Positions 46,377 to 58,391 are shown, counted from the stretch's first letter. The stretch is 64,000 nt of DNA from Parabacteroides sp. TM07-1AC (GCF_003480915.1 NZ_QUKD01000013.1:124001-188000), one strand, 5' to 3'. The notes: generated from the letters alone by a model not told the origin. A program made the numbers and translations.

Positions 46377-47184
46377 TAACCGCCAGCAATAACAGTAAAA
46401 GTCCGGAAGTAACAGAGACAGACCATGTACTGACTTTCATATACCGGACTTTTTCAAACTGCATTGCCACCAGCAGACTGGCTAACATGATAGCCGGAAA
46501 AAAAGCCGGCAGCCATGCATGCGGATACTGATAGGCTTCTTCTTCTGAAAGCGAATATAAACTTTTCAGAAATTCAGGCAACAAAGTCCCTGTAATCAAC
46601 AACAAAGTCCAATACATCCACCGTTTTTCCTCTATCTCCGCCTCATACAGCAACACCAAAATAATAAATATAAATAACCGGCTACCAACCAAGGAATAAA
46701 CGACAAACAACAAAACGAATCCCATTATACCTGAAAGCCATTTCTTCTTTATCAACGTATAGCCACAGAATATATAGAGTGTTATTATCAGAGACAAGAT
46801 AGAATTCAGATGATAGTAAGGACTCGCGTAAGTACCCCACTCCAATATCACCGGAAACAAAGCAAATAAAGGGGCCATTTCACCCACATGAAACTTCTTC
46901 AAGATGAAACAAGAAGCCCACCATTCGGACAACAGCACCAAAGTAATCAGAATAGCACCGCCCCCGACAGGAACCAATACGGAGGTAAGTATTTTTGCTA
47001 AGGAGCAGGCAAGCCATGCCGGCTTTCCCCAATATCCGGACAGCACCTCAGGCAACCCCGCCATACTTACCATCTGTTCCTTCGCGAACAAATGGTCAGA
47101 AACCAAAAACTGGAAAAAGAGAACGCATACCACTGCAAAGAGCCCAGCTACACTTCCTTGCAAAAGTCTTTCTTTCTTATTCAT
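46351..47184 (-). CDS. Polytopic membrane protein of unknown function
   Basis: 277 residues with about seven to eight predicted membrane helices covering nearly the whole length ([48 protein letters not shown] and a C-terminal [10 protein letters not shown] helix). No family was recognised. The distribution of short loops suggests a membrane-bound enzyme or flippase fragment more than a channel, but this is a guess. Its stop lies inside the convergent kdsB gene. Confidence 0.7.
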   Translation of the reverse strand: MNKKERLLQGSVAGLFAVVCVLFFQFLVSDHLFAKEQMVSMAGLPEVLSGYWGKPAWLACSLAKILTSVLVPVGGGAILITLVLLSEWWASCFILKKFHVGEMAPLFALFPVILEWGTYASPYYHLNSILSLIITLYIFCGYTLIKKKWLSGIMGFVLLFVVYSLVGSRLFIFIILVLLYEAEIEEKRWMYWTLLLITGTLLPEFLKSLYSLSEEEAYQYPHAWLPAFFPAIMLASLLVAMQFEKVRYMKVSTWSVSVTSGLLLLLLAVTIVSHVAR

Positions 47185-47298
47185 CAGTGAATCATTTTAG
47201 ACTAATAACTCCAAACCATCCAATCGGAACTTGCCATCCGATAAATAAGTCGTCAACATAACGACAATCCACATAGGTTGACTTATATTACAATGATG

Positions 47299-47306
47299 CA
47301 AATATA
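47299..47306 (-). promoter_or_regulatory. -7 promoter box for the membrane-protein gene
   Basis: TATATTTG on the minus strand, 114 bp upstream of the ATG at 47184. Confidence 0.4.
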
Positions 47307-47395
47307 TAAATATTTTAATACAACAAACCCCATGTTTATTCATATTCAAGCGATTGATCAGAATATACAACTTATTTAGATAATAGGTCATAAAA

Positions 47396-47443
47396 AAAGG
47401 CATACCCGCGTCTTTCAGACCGGCATGCCCTTCTTTTTTATCA
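47396..47443 (-). terminator. Terminator after yidC
   Basis: GGCAT near 47399 and ATGCC near 47425 are arms of an imperfect GC-rich hairpin with an inner GTCT/AGAC pair. Read on the minus strand the hairpin is followed by a run of seven T. It begins about 15 bp after the yidC stop codon. Confidence 0.8.
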
Positions 47444-47456
47444 TGTACAGGGAATG

Positions 47457-49355
47457 TTATCTTCTCTTTTTCTGTTCCTGCTGTTTTTTCAACTGTTCCT
47501 GCTGCATACGCTGTGCTTCTTCCAAACGTTTCATGAAACCGGATTTCTTCTGCGGTTTCTTTTTGTTTGCTTCCAGCTTGGCGAGCAACTTATCTTCATT
47601 GATCGTATAGCGGAATACTAATGTCTGAACGATCGTGATCAATGTAGAAATGAAGTAGTAATAAGTCAAACCTGACGCATACTGGTTAAAGAACACCAGG
47701 AACATCAGCGGCATCATATACATCATGGCCTTCATCCCCGGCATCTGCTGTTGTCCGGTATTGGTCATTTCCATATTATACTTGGTATAAATAACGTTGG
47801 TGATCGTCATCAGCAAACAGAATAAACTGATGTGGTTACCGAAGTATGGAGTAATAATAGGAATGTATTTATTCCAGCTGAAAATCGCATCATAAGTCGA
47901 CAAGTCATGTGCCCAAAGGAAACTCTGATGACGCAACTCGATAGCCGACGGGAAGAACATGAACAGGGCAATCAATACCGGCATCTGCAACAACATCGGT
48001 ATACAGCCTGCCATCGGACTCGCCCCGGCACGGCTATACAGCTCCATCGTAGCCCGCTGACGCTCCACCGCCTTATCCTGTCCCGGATATTTAGCATTCA
48101 ACTCTTCCACCTGCGGACGAAGTACGCGCATCTTCGCTGATGACATATAAGACTTATACGTCAATGGGAATAAAATCAGTTTCACTATCACTGTCATCAG
48201 GAAGATGATCAGACCATAACTCTTGATATATTTACCCAGGAAGTCAAACAGCGGAATAACGAAATACTGGTTCACCCAACGGAAAACACTTGCTCCCAGC
48301 GGAACCAGGCGTTCCAGATCCAGCTGCTGGTCGGAAGCGATACCCTTGTCATATGATTTCAGCAAGGGATAACTGTTCGGTCCGAAGAAATAACGGAAAG
48401 TTGTCATCTCATTTCCTCTCAGGTCGAAAGGAACTGCCGTTGTTGTTTTAAACTCTTTCACAATACCATCAGCTTCAACCATCTTCGAATCGAATGTTGC
48501 ACTTTCAAAACCTTCGTCGGCAATCATTATCGTCGAAAAGAATTTATCCTTATAAGCGATCCATTTCAGACGGCCTGACACTTTCTTATCTTCACTTTTA
48601 CTTTCGCTCAGCTGTTCTACACCGTCGGCCAGGAATTTATAATACAAGGCAGTATATCTGTTTTCATATTTAATACCCTGCTCCTGCTGGCGGATTTTTT
48701 GTTTCCAAACCATATCCAAAGCCGTTGTACTTGGAGCCAGAACACCGTTCAGACCTGTACCTTTTATATCAAACTGAACCATATAATTGTCCGGCTTAAT
48801 TGTATAGATAAAGTCCAGCGAACCTCCTTCGCCTGCATTTACACGCATGATCAACTGGTTCGGATCCTGTGTTTTTACCGGAGTAAAAAACAGTTCGGCA
48901 GTATTCAATACACGGTTTGTTGCGGTTACCAGTGTGAAATCGAGAGAAGCCTCTTTTCCTTCAAACAGGATAACAGGCTTATTATCATACGTGGTATAAT
49001 CTTTCAGACGGGCATATGAAATACGTCCTCCTTTATTACTGATATGCAATTCAATCAGGTCATTCTCCAAAACAGTTACATCGTCTGTACCTGTCATAGC
49101 TGCGGCGAATACCCCGAAATTGCTTTCCAGCCGGGCTGCTCGCGCAGAATCCGGCAGACTGTCAAAAGAATTATCGGCAGTGCTTTTGCTGTCTTCAAGC
49201 TGCATCTCAGCCTGTTTAGCCAGTTCGATCCTGGCGATCGAGTCCTGATAACGGCGCTGAGCTTCCAACTGCTCAGGCGTCGGCCTGTTAAACCAGCTGA
49301 ACGCAAATAAAACAATACCGATAAGCAGAAAACCAATTAATGTGTTTTTATCCAT
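47457..49355 (-). CDS. yidC: Membrane protein insertase YidC
   Basis: 632 residues. Helix 1 is at the N-terminus (TLIGFLLIGIVLFAFSWF), then a large periplasmic beta-super-sandwich domain (about 60-340) typical of Gram-negative YidC, then the five-helix OxaA core (about 365-600), including YGLIIFLMTVIVKLILFPLT with its conserved positive residue and the GCIPMLLQMPVLIALFMFF segment. A basic glutamine/lysine-rich tail follows. It inserts proteins into the inner membrane with or without Sec. It follows pyrG after 11 bp. Confidence 0.96.
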   Translation of the reverse strand: MDKNTLIGFLLIGIVLFAFSWFNRPTPEQLEAQRRYQDSIARIELAKQAEMQLEDSKSTADNSFDSLPDSARAARLESNFGVFAAAMTGTDDVTVLENDLIELHISNKGGRISYARLKDYTTYDNKPVILFEGKEASLDFTLVTATNRVLNTAELFFTPVKTQDPNQLIMRVNAGEGGSLDFIYTIKPDNYMVQFDIKGTGLNGVLAPSTTALDMVWKQKIRQQEQGIKYENRYTALYYKFLADGVEQLSESKSEDKKVSGRLKWIAYKDKFFSTIMIADEGFESATFDSKMVEADGIVKEFKTTTAVPFDLRGNEMTTFRYFFGPNSYPLLKSYDKGIASDQQLDLERLVPLGASVFRWVNQYFVIPLFDFLGKYIKSYGLIIFLMTVIVKLILFPLTYKSYMSSAKMRVLRPQVEELNAKYPGQDKAVERQRATMELYSRAGASPMAGCIPMLLQMPVLIALFMFFPSAIELRHQSFLWAHDLSTYDAIFSWNKYIPIITPYFGNHISLFCLLMTITNVIYTKYNMEMTNTGQQQMPGMKAMMYMMPLMFLVFFNQYASGLTYYYFISTLITIVQTLVFRYTINEDKLLAKLEANKKKPQKKSGFMKRLEEAQRMQQEQLKKQQEQKKRR

Positions 49356-49366
49356 CTATAACATTG

Positions 49367-50983
<1,617 letters not shown>

Positions 50984-51022
50984 TTAATTGTCTTTTAATT
51001 GCTCACTTGCATTTCGAAACCG

Positions 51023-51030
51023 CAAAGTTA
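51023..51030 (-). promoter_or_regulatory. -7 promoter box for pyrG-yidC
   Basis: TAACTTTG on the minus strand, 52 bp before the GTG start at 50971. Confidence 0.55.
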
Positions 51031-51189
51031 GTCATTTTCATTCAGACAGCAAGGGACTCGGATATTTTTTCATCTCGAGTTCCTGCCCGGACCGTTAAGT
51101 TTGTTATATCATGTAAAAGATTAGCACATCTCATACTTTTTATCTAATTTCGCATCGTAGATACTAAAGATTGCAAATAAAAAAGTATT

Positions 51190-52728
51190 ATGGTTATCAA
51201 AAGATACTTCATTCTGTTTTTTATACTTTCATCATTGGCAAGCTTGGCTAAAGCGCAGGAAGGGACTCTCATTACCGGGAGCAATCTCACACAGACCGAG
51301 CAAGGTAATGCGACAGATACTATCCCTGTGATTGAAATAGAAGATCCGGACCTGGATAATATCATTAGCCTGCGGGCACAATTCGAGAAACAGAACCGGT
51401 CGTATTCCGCACCGGTTACCCCCAATGAAAATCTGCTCCGTTTTCTAAAAAAAGACGAAGTCGAACTGTCTGATGAAGCAATGTACTGGGCACGTTTAGT
51501 TCGTGATGCCTCCACTATATTTGACAACAACGTAACTTTCCGGGATACGATTATAGTGAACCCGTTGTTTCTGCCAATCATATTCAAAGGAAAACTTCTG
51601 CCGGACAATCTTTCGTACTATGACAAAGATGCCTGGAAAAATAAAATCGATATACCTCTGCCCTTTACCCCGGATACTTTGTTTAAGGAACAGGAGTTAA
51701 GACGTGAGATTGAAAATAAAGCATATAAATATATAGAGGCAAACTATCCGAACTACATCCGTTATTCCATGAGGGATTTGCCACAGGATAAAGTGATCGC
51801 CAAAGTGATCACAAAACCGACTTACCAGCCGGATATGATCAAAGTGGAAAGTGATGCTGATTTCAGTGATGTGGATGCTCCGGTAAAATTCATTCCGGAA
51901 AGACGGTATTGGACGTCACACTTTGAAAGTTCACTTCAGTTTGCACAGAATTATATCTCTCCGAACTGGCATAAAGGTGGTGTTAGTACGCTGAACCTGA
52001 CAAACCGCGAACTGTTCACCTACAACTATAATAAGGACAAGGTCATGTTCACCAATTCACTGGAATTGAAGAATAACTTATATACAGCACCGAAAGATAC
52101 CTTGCGTAACTATAAAGTCGGTGATGACGTGTTCCGTATTTACAGTAACTTCGGTTACAAGGCATTCAACAAATGGTACTATACGCTGGATATGGAATTC
52201 AAGACACAGTTATTCAGCAGTTACGCAGAAAACCAGAATGTCAAACTGGCCGGTCTGCTTTCACCATTCAGCATCAACTTCGGTCTCGGTATGAAATATG
52301 ACCTGAACAAGACGTTTGCATCTTCTAAACACAAAAAACTGGTATTATCTGCCAATATCGCACCGTTATCTTATACTTATATCCGAACGATAGATAAAGA
52401 CATCGACCTGGCACGCCATTTCCAGAAAAAAGATACCGAAGAAAATTATCCGTACAAACAGAGCCTGTTCGGTTCGACTGTTAATGCGACCATGACATTC
52501 GACATCAGCCGGAATATCAGCTGGTATTCCCGTCTGAATTACAATACCAATTATCATCGTATCCAGGGTGAGTTCGAAAACCGGTTGAATATGGCTATCA
52601 GCAGATTCTTCTCAACCATCATCTCACTGAACCTGAGATATGACGACGGTATTGCCAAGAATGAAGACTTCGACAGTTATCTGCAGATCAACGAACTCTT
52701 GAGTTTTGGTTTTAATTACAAATGGTAA
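51190..52728 (+). CDS. DUF3078-family outer-membrane-like protein
   Basis: 512 residues. A Sec signal peptide (about 1-22, SSLASLAKAQ) is followed by an acidic N-terminal region and a long beta-rich domain (about 235-512) of DUF3078 type (HFESSLQFAQNYISPNWHKG, then alternating amphipathic strands ending in SFGFNYKW). The aromatic C-terminal residue and strand pattern suggest an outer-membrane beta-barrel. Function is not known; the family is widespread in Bacteroidota. Confidence 0.85.
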   Translation: MVIKRYFILFFILSSLASLAKAQEGTLITGSNLTQTEQGNATDTIPVIEIEDPDLDNIISLRAQFEKQNRSYSAPVTPNENLLRFLKKDEVELSDEAMYWARLVRDASTIFDNNVTFRDTIIVNPLFLPIIFKGKLLPDNLSYYDKDAWKNKIDIPLPFTPDTLFKEQELRREIENKAYKYIEANYPNYIRYSMRDLPQDKVIAKVITKPTYQPDMIKVESDADFSDVDAPVKFIPERRYWTSHFESSLQFAQNYISPNWHKGGVSTLNLTNRELFTYNYNKDKVMFTNSLELKNNLYTAPKDTLRNYKVGDDVFRIYSNFGYKAFNKWYYTLDMEFKTQLFSSYAENQNVKLAGLLSPFSINFGLGMKYDLNKTFASSKHKKLVLSANIAPLSYTYIRTIDKDIDLARHFQKKDTEENYPYKQSLFGSTVNATMTFDISRNISWYSRLNYNTNYHRIQGEFENRLNMAISRFFSTIISLNLRYDDGIAKNEDFDSYLQINELLSFGFNYKW

Positions 52729-52790
52729 GTAAAGCTCAATTATTTCTGTAATAAACTTTGTTAATCGTGACATATTATCTAAATAATCCT

Positions 52791-52798
52791 TACTTTTG
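52791..52798 (+). promoter_or_regulatory. -7 promoter box for the rseC-rnf operon
   Basis: TACTTTTG, 31 bp before the rseC-like ATG at 52829. Confidence 0.55.
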
Positions 52799-52828
52799 CC
52801 CTGGTTTTGCAATGTCGAGATTACAAAC

Positions 52829-53248
52829 ATGAGCGAAAGTATCAATCACAACGGTAGAATCGAAAAGATCGAAGGCGATACGATCTTTGTCAGGATCATT
52901 CAACAATCGGCCTGCTCCGGTTGCCACGCAAAAGGTATGTGCAGCGCATCCGACCAAAAAGAGAAGATTATTGAAGTGAACGATCCCAACTCCGACAGAT
53001 TCCATGTAAACGAAGAAGTCACGCTATGCGGTCAGAGTTCACTTGGACTACAGGCTGTGTTACTGGCCTTTGTTCTTCCGTTGATCATTGTAGTCGCGGC
53101 CATTGTAGCAGGAACTTATTTGCAATGGGACGAAACAACCAGCGGGTTAACCGGTCTATTACTATTAGTTCCCTACTACTGCATACTATACTTTTTACGC
53201 GAAAAACTAAAAAGAAAATTCATATTTACCCTGAAAAAACTTAATTGA
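52829..53248 (+). CDS. rseC: RseC/SoxR-reducing-system protein
   Basis: 139 residues from the ATG at 52829 (MSESINHNGRIEKIEGD); an upstream TTG would lie in the promoter. The N-terminal RseC motif contains the cysteine cluster CSGCHAKGMC (about 28-37), and two membrane helices follow (about 75-120). In gamma-proteobacteria RseC is part of the Rsx/Rnf system that keeps SoxR reduced; in Bacteroidota it regularly heads the rnf operon, as here. rnfB follows after 9 bp. Confidence 0.9.
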   Translation: MSESINHNGRIEKIEGDTIFVRIIQQSACSGCHAKGMCSASDQKEKIIEVNDPNSDRFHVNEEVTLCGQSSLGLQAVLLAFVLPLIIVVAAIVAGTYLQWDETTSGLTGLLLLVPYYCILYFLREKLKRKFIFTLKKLN

Positions 53249-53257
53249 TCAAATATC

Positions 53258-54250
53258 ATGATTTTAATTGCCGTTATTTCATTAGGAGCCATTGGAGCCA
53301 TCGGTGCAGTATTCCTCTACGCCGCCTCCAAGAAGTTTGAAGTATACGAAGATCCCCGCATCGCAGAGGTTCAGGAAGCATTGCCCGGAGCCAATTGCGG
53401 AGGTTGCGGATACCCCGGATGCGGTGGTTTTGCAGCAGCCTGTGTAAAAGCCGATTCACTGGAAGGACTGCTTTGTCCTGTAGGCGGAGCCGAAACGATG
53501 GGTAAAGTTGCTTCAATCCTCGGTATGGAAGCTGCCAGCGCAGAGCCGATGGTAGCAGTAGTGCGTTGCAACGGAACTTGCCAGGCCCGTCCGCGTACAA
53601 ACCGTTACGATGGTGTACAGAGTTGTGCCATCGCTTCCTCTTTATATGGAGGAGAAACGAACTGTACATTCGGTTGTCTCGGTTATGGCGATTGCGTAAA
53701 CGCCTGTACTTTCGATGCCATCCACATCAATCCGGAAACAGGACTGCCCGAGGTAGACGATGACAAATGTACATCATGCGGTGCCTGCGTAAAAGCCTGT
53801 CCGAAAAACATTATCGAACTACGTAAGAAAGGACCGAAATCACGTCGTATCTTCGTTAGCTGTGTGAATAAAGACAAGGGAGCAGCAGCCCGCAAGGCTT
53901 GTTCCAATGCTTGTATCGGTTGCGGTAAATGTGTGAAGGAATGTCCGTTCGAAGCCATCACGCTTGAAAACAATGTGGCTTATATCGACTACCGCAAATG
54001 CCGCTTGTGTCGCAAATGTGTAGCCGTATGTCCGACCGGAGCGATTCATGAACTGAATTTCCCGCCCCGTAAAGAAGCTGCCCCTGCCGTGGACGCCGAC
54101 AAAGTAAAGCCTGTTGCCCCGAAAGCAACACCAGCTCCGAAAACTGCCGAAACAACACCGAAAGCAGAAGCTACAACTAAAGCTGAACCGACTGCAAAAG
54201 CAGCCACAGCGCCTGAAACAAAAACAACAGAAGAAACAATTCAAAAATAA
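53258..54250 (+). CDS. rnfB: Rnf electron transport complex subunit B
   Basis: 330 residues. An N-terminal helix is followed by a 4Fe-4S motif of Fer4_NifH type (GANCGGCGYPGCGGFAAAC, about 46-64), then several ferredoxin clusters in the C-terminal half (CTSCGACVKACP, CIGCGKCVKECP, CRLCRKCVAVCP). It accepts electrons from ferredoxin and passes them into the complex. The last 50 or so residues are a low-complexity Ala/Lys/Pro/Thr tail, unusual in length. Next gene after 12 bp. Confidence 0.95.
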   Translation: MILIAVISLGAIGAIGAVFLYAASKKFEVYEDPRIAEVQEALPGANCGGCGYPGCGGFAAACVKADSLEGLLCPVGGAETMGKVASILGMEAASAEPMVAVVRCNGTCQARPRTNRYDGVQSCAIASSLYGGETNCTFGCLGYGDCVNACTFDAIHINPETGLPEVDDDKCTSCGACVKACPKNIIELRKKGPKSRRIFVSCVNKDKGAAARKACSNACIGCGKCVKECPFEAITLENNVAYIDYRKCRLCRKCVAVCPTGAIHELNFPPRKEAAPAVDADKVKPVAPKATPAPKTAETTPKAEATTKAEPTAKAATAPETKTTEETIQK

Positions 54251-54262
54251 AAATCTAATAGT

Positions 54263-55594
54263 ATGCTAAGGACATTTCGAATCGGAGGTATACATCCACC
54301 CGAAAATAAATTGTCTGCCGGGAAGAAAATCACCGGACTGGCTATACCCAAGCAGGTCATTATACCGCTAAGCCAGCATATCGGTGCTCCTGCCCAGGCT
54401 GTGGTCAAGAAGGGCGATCCGGTTAAAGTCGGTACACTTCTCGCCAAAGCCGGAGGTTTTGTATCGGCGAATATCCATTCGTCGGTATCCGGTAAAGTAA
54501 ACAAGATAGATAACACCCTCGACGCAAGCGGATACAAACGCCCCGCTATCTATATTGATGTGGAAGGCGACGAATGGGAAGAATCCATCGACCGCAGCGA
54601 GACACTCGTAAAAGAATGCCCGCTTCCTTCCAAGGAAATCGTAGATAAGATCGCGGCTGCCGGTATCGTAGGTCTGGGCGGCGCAACTTTCCCTACCCAG
54701 GTAAAACTGATGCCTCCTCCCGGAAGCAAAGCGGAGATCATTATTATCAATGCCGTAGAATGTGAGCCGTATCTGACTTCCGACCATTCGTTGATGATGG
54801 AAAAGACAGAACAGATTCTGGTCGGCGTTACTCTGTTGATGAAAGCCGTCAACGTAACAAAAGCAGTGATCGGTATTGAAAACAACAAACCGGATGCCAT
54901 CGCACTTATGCAGAAACTGGCTGCCGGATATAAAGGAATCGACATCATGCCTCTGAAAGTACAATATCCTCAAGGAGGTGAAAAACAGCTGATCGACGCT
55001 GTGATTCGTCGCCAGGTAAAGAGCGGTGCACTGCCAATCTCTGCCGGAGCCGTTGTACAGAATGTAGGTACGGCTTATGCAGTATATGAAGCGGTGATGA
55101 AAAACAAACCGTTGTTCGAACGTGTCGTTACCGTAACGGGTAAAGCAGTTGCCAATCCGTCTAACTTCCTGGTTCGCATGGGTACGCCGATCAGTGCATT
55201 GATCGAAGCTGCAGGCGGTATTCCTGAAGATACCGGTAAAATAATCGGCGGAGGTCCGATGATGGGTAAAGCCCTGATCAGTCCGGAAGTGCCGGTTACC
55301 AAAGGTAGCTCCGGCGTATTACTGATGACAAAAAAAGAATCTGAACGTAAACCGATGCGCGATTGTATCCGTTGTGCCAAATGTGTCAATGTTTGTCCGA
55401 TGGGCCTCAACCCGACCCTGCTGATGAATGCTACAGAGTTTACAGAATGGGATCTGGCAGAAAAGAATCATATCACCGACTGCATCGAATGCGGTTCTTG
55501 TAGTTATACCTGCCCGGCCAACCGTCCGTTGCTGGATTATATCCGTTCAGGTAAAGGAAAAGTAATGGGAATCATGCGGGCACGAAAGTCATAA
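54263..55594 (+). CDS. rnfC: Rnf complex subunit C
   Basis: 443 residues. The N-terminal RnfC barrel-sandwich domain precedes the FMN/NADH-binding region (GIVGLGGATFPTQVKLMPPP, about 134-153), an SLBB domain and two 4Fe-4S clusters (CIRCAKCVNVCPMGLNP, CIECGSCSYTCPANRPLL). It is the peripheral NAD+-reducing subunit of the complex. Confidence 0.95.
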   Translation: MLRTFRIGGIHPPENKLSAGKKITGLAIPKQVIIPLSQHIGAPAQAVVKKGDPVKVGTLLAKAGGFVSANIHSSVSGKVNKIDNTLDASGYKRPAIYIDVEGDEWEESIDRSETLVKECPLPSKEIVDKIAAAGIVGLGGATFPTQVKLMPPPGSKAEIIIINAVECEPYLTSDHSLMMEKTEQILVGVTLLMKAVNVTKAVIGIENNKPDAIALMQKLAAGYKGIDIMPLKVQYPQGGEKQLIDAVIRRQVKSGALPISAGAVVQNVGTAYAVYEAVMKNKPLFERVVTVTGKAVANPSNFLVRMGTPISALIEAAGGIPEDTGKIIGGGPMMGKALISPEVPVTKGSSGVLLMTKKESERKPMRDCIRCAKCVNVCPMGLNPTLLMNATEFTEWDLAEKNHITDCIECGSCSYTCPANRPLLDYIRSGKGKVMGIMRARKS

Positions 55595-55606
55595 AAACAG
55601 AGCAAT

Positions 55607-56566
55607 ATGGAAAATAATTTAATAGTATCTCCGTCGCCCCATATCCACGGTGGTGACAGCATAAGCAAGAATATGTATGGTGTACTGATTGCCCTTGTTC
55701 CGGCTTTCCTGGTATCCCTCTACTTTTTCGGACTGGGTGCATTGATCGTTACTGCAACATCGGTCGTAGCCTGCGTCCTCTTTGAATATCTGATCCAAAA
55801 GTTCCTGATGAAAAAGGAACCGACTATATGCGATGGTTCAGCCATCCTGACCGGTGTCCTGCTGGCATTCAACCTGCCGTCGAACCTGCCTGTATGGATC
55901 ATCCTGATCGGCGCGCTGGCAGCTATCGGTATCGGGAAAATGTCGTTCGGCGGACTGGGTAACAACATTTTCAACCCTGCACTTGTCGGACGTGTATTCC
56001 TGTTGATCTCTTTCCCGGCACAGATGACAACCTGGCCGGAAGTAGGACAACTGACAGCTTACACTGACGCAACAACGGGTGCTACCGTTCTTTCCCTGAT
56101 GAACGAAGGGGCACTCGACAAATTACCGACATTGGTCGATATGTTATGCGGTAAGATGGGCGGTAGCCTCGGTGAAGTAAGTGCGTTGGCATTGCTTCTG
56201 GGACTATGCTATATGTTATGGAAAAAGATCATTACCTGGCAGATTCCCGTTTCCATCCTGGTTACGGTATTTGTATTTACAGGTATTATGCACCTGGTCA
56301 ATCCGGTTCAATATGCGAGTCCGTTCGTTCATCTGCTATCCGGAGGTCTGATGTTGGGAGCTATCTTTATGGCGACTGACTATGTGACTTCCCCGATGAG
56401 CAAGAACGGAATGTTAGTGTACGGTGTCGGTATCGGTATCCTGACCACAGTGATCCGCTTGTTCGGCTCTTATCCGGAAGGTATGTCGTTTGCTATTCTT
56501 ATTATGAATGCATTTACCCCGCTGATCAACAGTTATATCAAACCTAAACATTTTGGAGGGAAATAA
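55607..56566 (+). CDS. rnfD: Rnf complex subunit D
   Basis: 319 residues, nine to ten membrane helices. The covalent-FMN threonine motif appears as TTGATVLS at about 158-165. It forms part of the membrane core for Na+ or H+ translocation. Spacing to rnfC is 12 bp and to rnfG 2 bp. Confidence 0.95.
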   Translation: MENNLIVSPSPHIHGGDSISKNMYGVLIALVPAFLVSLYFFGLGALIVTATSVVACVLFEYLIQKFLMKKEPTICDGSAILTGVLLAFNLPSNLPVWIILIGALAAIGIGKMSFGGLGNNIFNPALVGRVFLLISFPAQMTTWPEVGQLTAYTDATTGATVLSLMNEGALDKLPTLVDMLCGKMGGSLGEVSALALLLGLCYMLWKKIITWQIPVSILVTVFVFTGIMHLVNPVQYASPFVHLLSGGLMLGAIFMATDYVTSPMSKNGMLVYGVGIGILTTVIRLFGSYPEGMSFAILIMNAFTPLINSYIKPKHFGGK

Positions 56567-56568
56567 GC

Positions 56569-57201
56569 ATGGCAAAACTAAAATCAACATTACCCAATAT
56601 GCTTTTGTCGCTTACCATCATTTGTGTGGCGGCCGGAGCGATATTAGCCGGAGTGAACATGTACACCACCGGTCCGATTGCTGCCTCCAAAGCGGCTGCG
56701 CTGGAAGCAGCGATCAAAGCGGTTACCCCTGAGTTCGACAATAAACCGTCGGAAGATGCCTATATGGCCGTTACAGCCGAAGGCGACTCACTAAAGATCT
56801 ACCCGGCTACCAAAGGCGGTGAATTCGTAGGTGCTGCCGTTGAAAGTAACACCAAGAAAGGATTCAGCGGCGAGATCAAAGTGATCGTCGGATTCGATAA
56901 AACTGGTAAACTGTTAAACTATTCAGTATTACAGCATGCGGAAACTCCGGGTCTCGGTGCCAAGATGCAGGAATGGTTTAGTGCAGATAAGAACAAACAA
57001 AGTGTGCTGGGACGCGACTTGACAAGCGGACCGCTAAAAGTAACTAAAGACGGTGGAGACGTGGACGCTATCACAGCTGCAACCATCACCAGCCGCGCAT
57101 TCCTGGATGCAGTGAACCGCGCTTACAGCGCATTCTCTGGTACTGACGGAGTAACCGGTGCAACCGCTAACACTAAAGAGGGAGGAAACGACAATGAGTA
57201 A
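56569..57201 (+). CDS. rnfG: Rnf complex subunit G
   Basis: 210 residues. One N-terminal helix (about 10-32) is followed by an FMN-binding domain with the flavinylation motif ITAATITS near 164-171. The FMN is covalently attached by ApbE, which is not encoded here. The stop codon overlaps the rnfE start by 8 bp. Confidence 0.94.
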   Translation: MAKLKSTLPNMLLSLTIICVAAGAILAGVNMYTTGPIAASKAAALEAAIKAVTPEFDNKPSEDAYMAVTAEGDSLKIYPATKGGEFVGAAVESNTKKGFSGEIKVIVGFDKTGKLLNYSVLQHAETPGLGAKMQEWFSADKNKQSVLGRDLTSGPLKVTKDGGDVDAITAATITSRAFLDAVNRAYSAFSGTDGVTGATANTKEGGNDNE

Positions 57202-57778
57202 TCTGAAAATATTGATGAACGGTATCATCAAAGAGAACCCGACATTTGTTTTACTGCTGGGTATGTGTCCAACTCTTGGTACAACCTCTTCAGCACTGAA
57301 CGGTATGAGTATGGGACTTGCAACCATGTTTGTATTGATCTGTTCCAACATGGCGATCTCCGCAATGAAGAATCTTATTCCGGATATGGTACGTATCCCC
57401 GGATATATCGTTATTATCGCGACATTCGTTACGGTAGTACAAATGTGTATGGAAGCTTTCGTTCCCGCATTGTATGCCAGCCTGGGACTATTCATTCCGT
57501 TGATTGTAGTAAACTGTATCGTATTAGGACGTGCAGAAGCTTTCGCCGCTAAAAATGGTGTCGTTTCTTCCGCATTCGACGGACTGGGTATCGGACTCGG
57601 TTTCACCCTGGCACTTACACTGCTAGGTGCCATACGTGAATTATTGGGTACAGGAAAATTATTCGGCCTGACTCTTATGCCTGAACAATTCGGTTCGCTG
57701 ATCTTCGTACTGGCTCCGGGTGCTTTCATCGCACTGGGTTACCTGATTGCTATTGTAAACAAATTGCGTAAAGCCTGA
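57194..57778 (+). CDS. rnfE: Rnf complex subunit E
   Basis: 194 residues from the ATG at 57194, which gives the standard N-terminus MSNLKILMNGIIKENPTFVL; a longer GTG frame overlaps rnfG further and is unlikely. Six membrane helices, with the family motif LLGMCPTLGTTSSALNGM. It belongs to the membrane core with RnfA and RnfD. Confidence 0.94.
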   Translation: MSNLKILMNGIIKENPTFVLLLGMCPTLGTTSSALNGMSMGLATMFVLICSNMAISAMKNLIPDMVRIPGYIVIIATFVTVVQMCMEAFVPALYASLGLFIPLIVVNCIVLGRAEAFAAKNGVVSSAFDGLGIGLGFTLALTLLGAIRELLGTGKLFGLTLMPEQFGSLIFVLAPGAFIALGYLIAIVNKLRKA

Positions 57779-57796
57779 TATTAAAAAACGAAAGAT

Positions 57797-58369
57797 ATGG
57801 AATATATACTAATATTTATCGCAGCCGTATTTGTCAACAATGTCGTGTTGGCACAGTTCCTGGGTATATGCCCGTTCCTCGGTGTATCGAAGAAAGTGGA
57901 AACTGCGGCAGGTATGGGGGCAGCCGTTACATTCGTGCTTACCATCGCAACCATTGTCACTTTCCTGGTACAGAAATATGTCCTGGATAAATTCGGACTA
58001 GGTTTTATGCAGACAATCAGTTTTATCCTGATCATTGCCGCATTGGTTCAAATGGTCGAGATCATCCTGAAAAAAGTATCTCCGGCTCTTTACCAGGCAC
58101 TTGGGGTATTCCTTCCATTGATTACCACCAACTGCTGTATCCTGGGTGTCGCCATCCTCGTAATACAAAAAGAGTATAATTTATTGGAATCTGTTGTATA
58201 TGCAATATCAACAGCTATTGGATTTGCGCTAGCTTTAGTTATCTTTGCAGGGATTAGAGAACAGTTGGCTTTGACACGTGTTCCCGAAGGTATGAAAGGT
58301 ACCCCTATTGCGCTGATAACTGCCGGTTTACTGGCTATGGCGTTTATGGGATTCTCCGGAATCGTATAA
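57797..58369 (+). CDS. rnfA: Rnf complex subunit A
   Basis: 190 residues, six membrane helices. The conserved start [20 protein letters not shown] and the motif [20 protein letters not shown] are clear. It closes the complete rnfBCDGEA set, which couples ferredoxin:NAD+ electron flow to ion pumping. galE follows after 22 bp, perhaps by read-through. Confidence 0.95.
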   Translation: MEYILIFIAAVFVNNVVLAQFLGICPFLGVSKKVETAAGMGAAVTFVLTIATIVTFLVQKYVLDKFGLGFMQTISFILIIAALVQMVEIILKKVSPALYQALGVFLPLITTNCCILGVAILVIQKEYNLLESVVYAISTAIGFALALVIFAGIREQLALTRVPEGMKGTPIALITAGLLAMAFMGFSGIV

Positions 58370-58391
58370 TTTAATCTAAATAGAGACTAGC

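Noticed and set aside
47197..47403. 68-residue frame on the minus strand upstream of the membrane-protein gene
   Set aside because: It contains the likely -7 box of the next gene, has no recognisable motif and reads like translated non-coding DNA.
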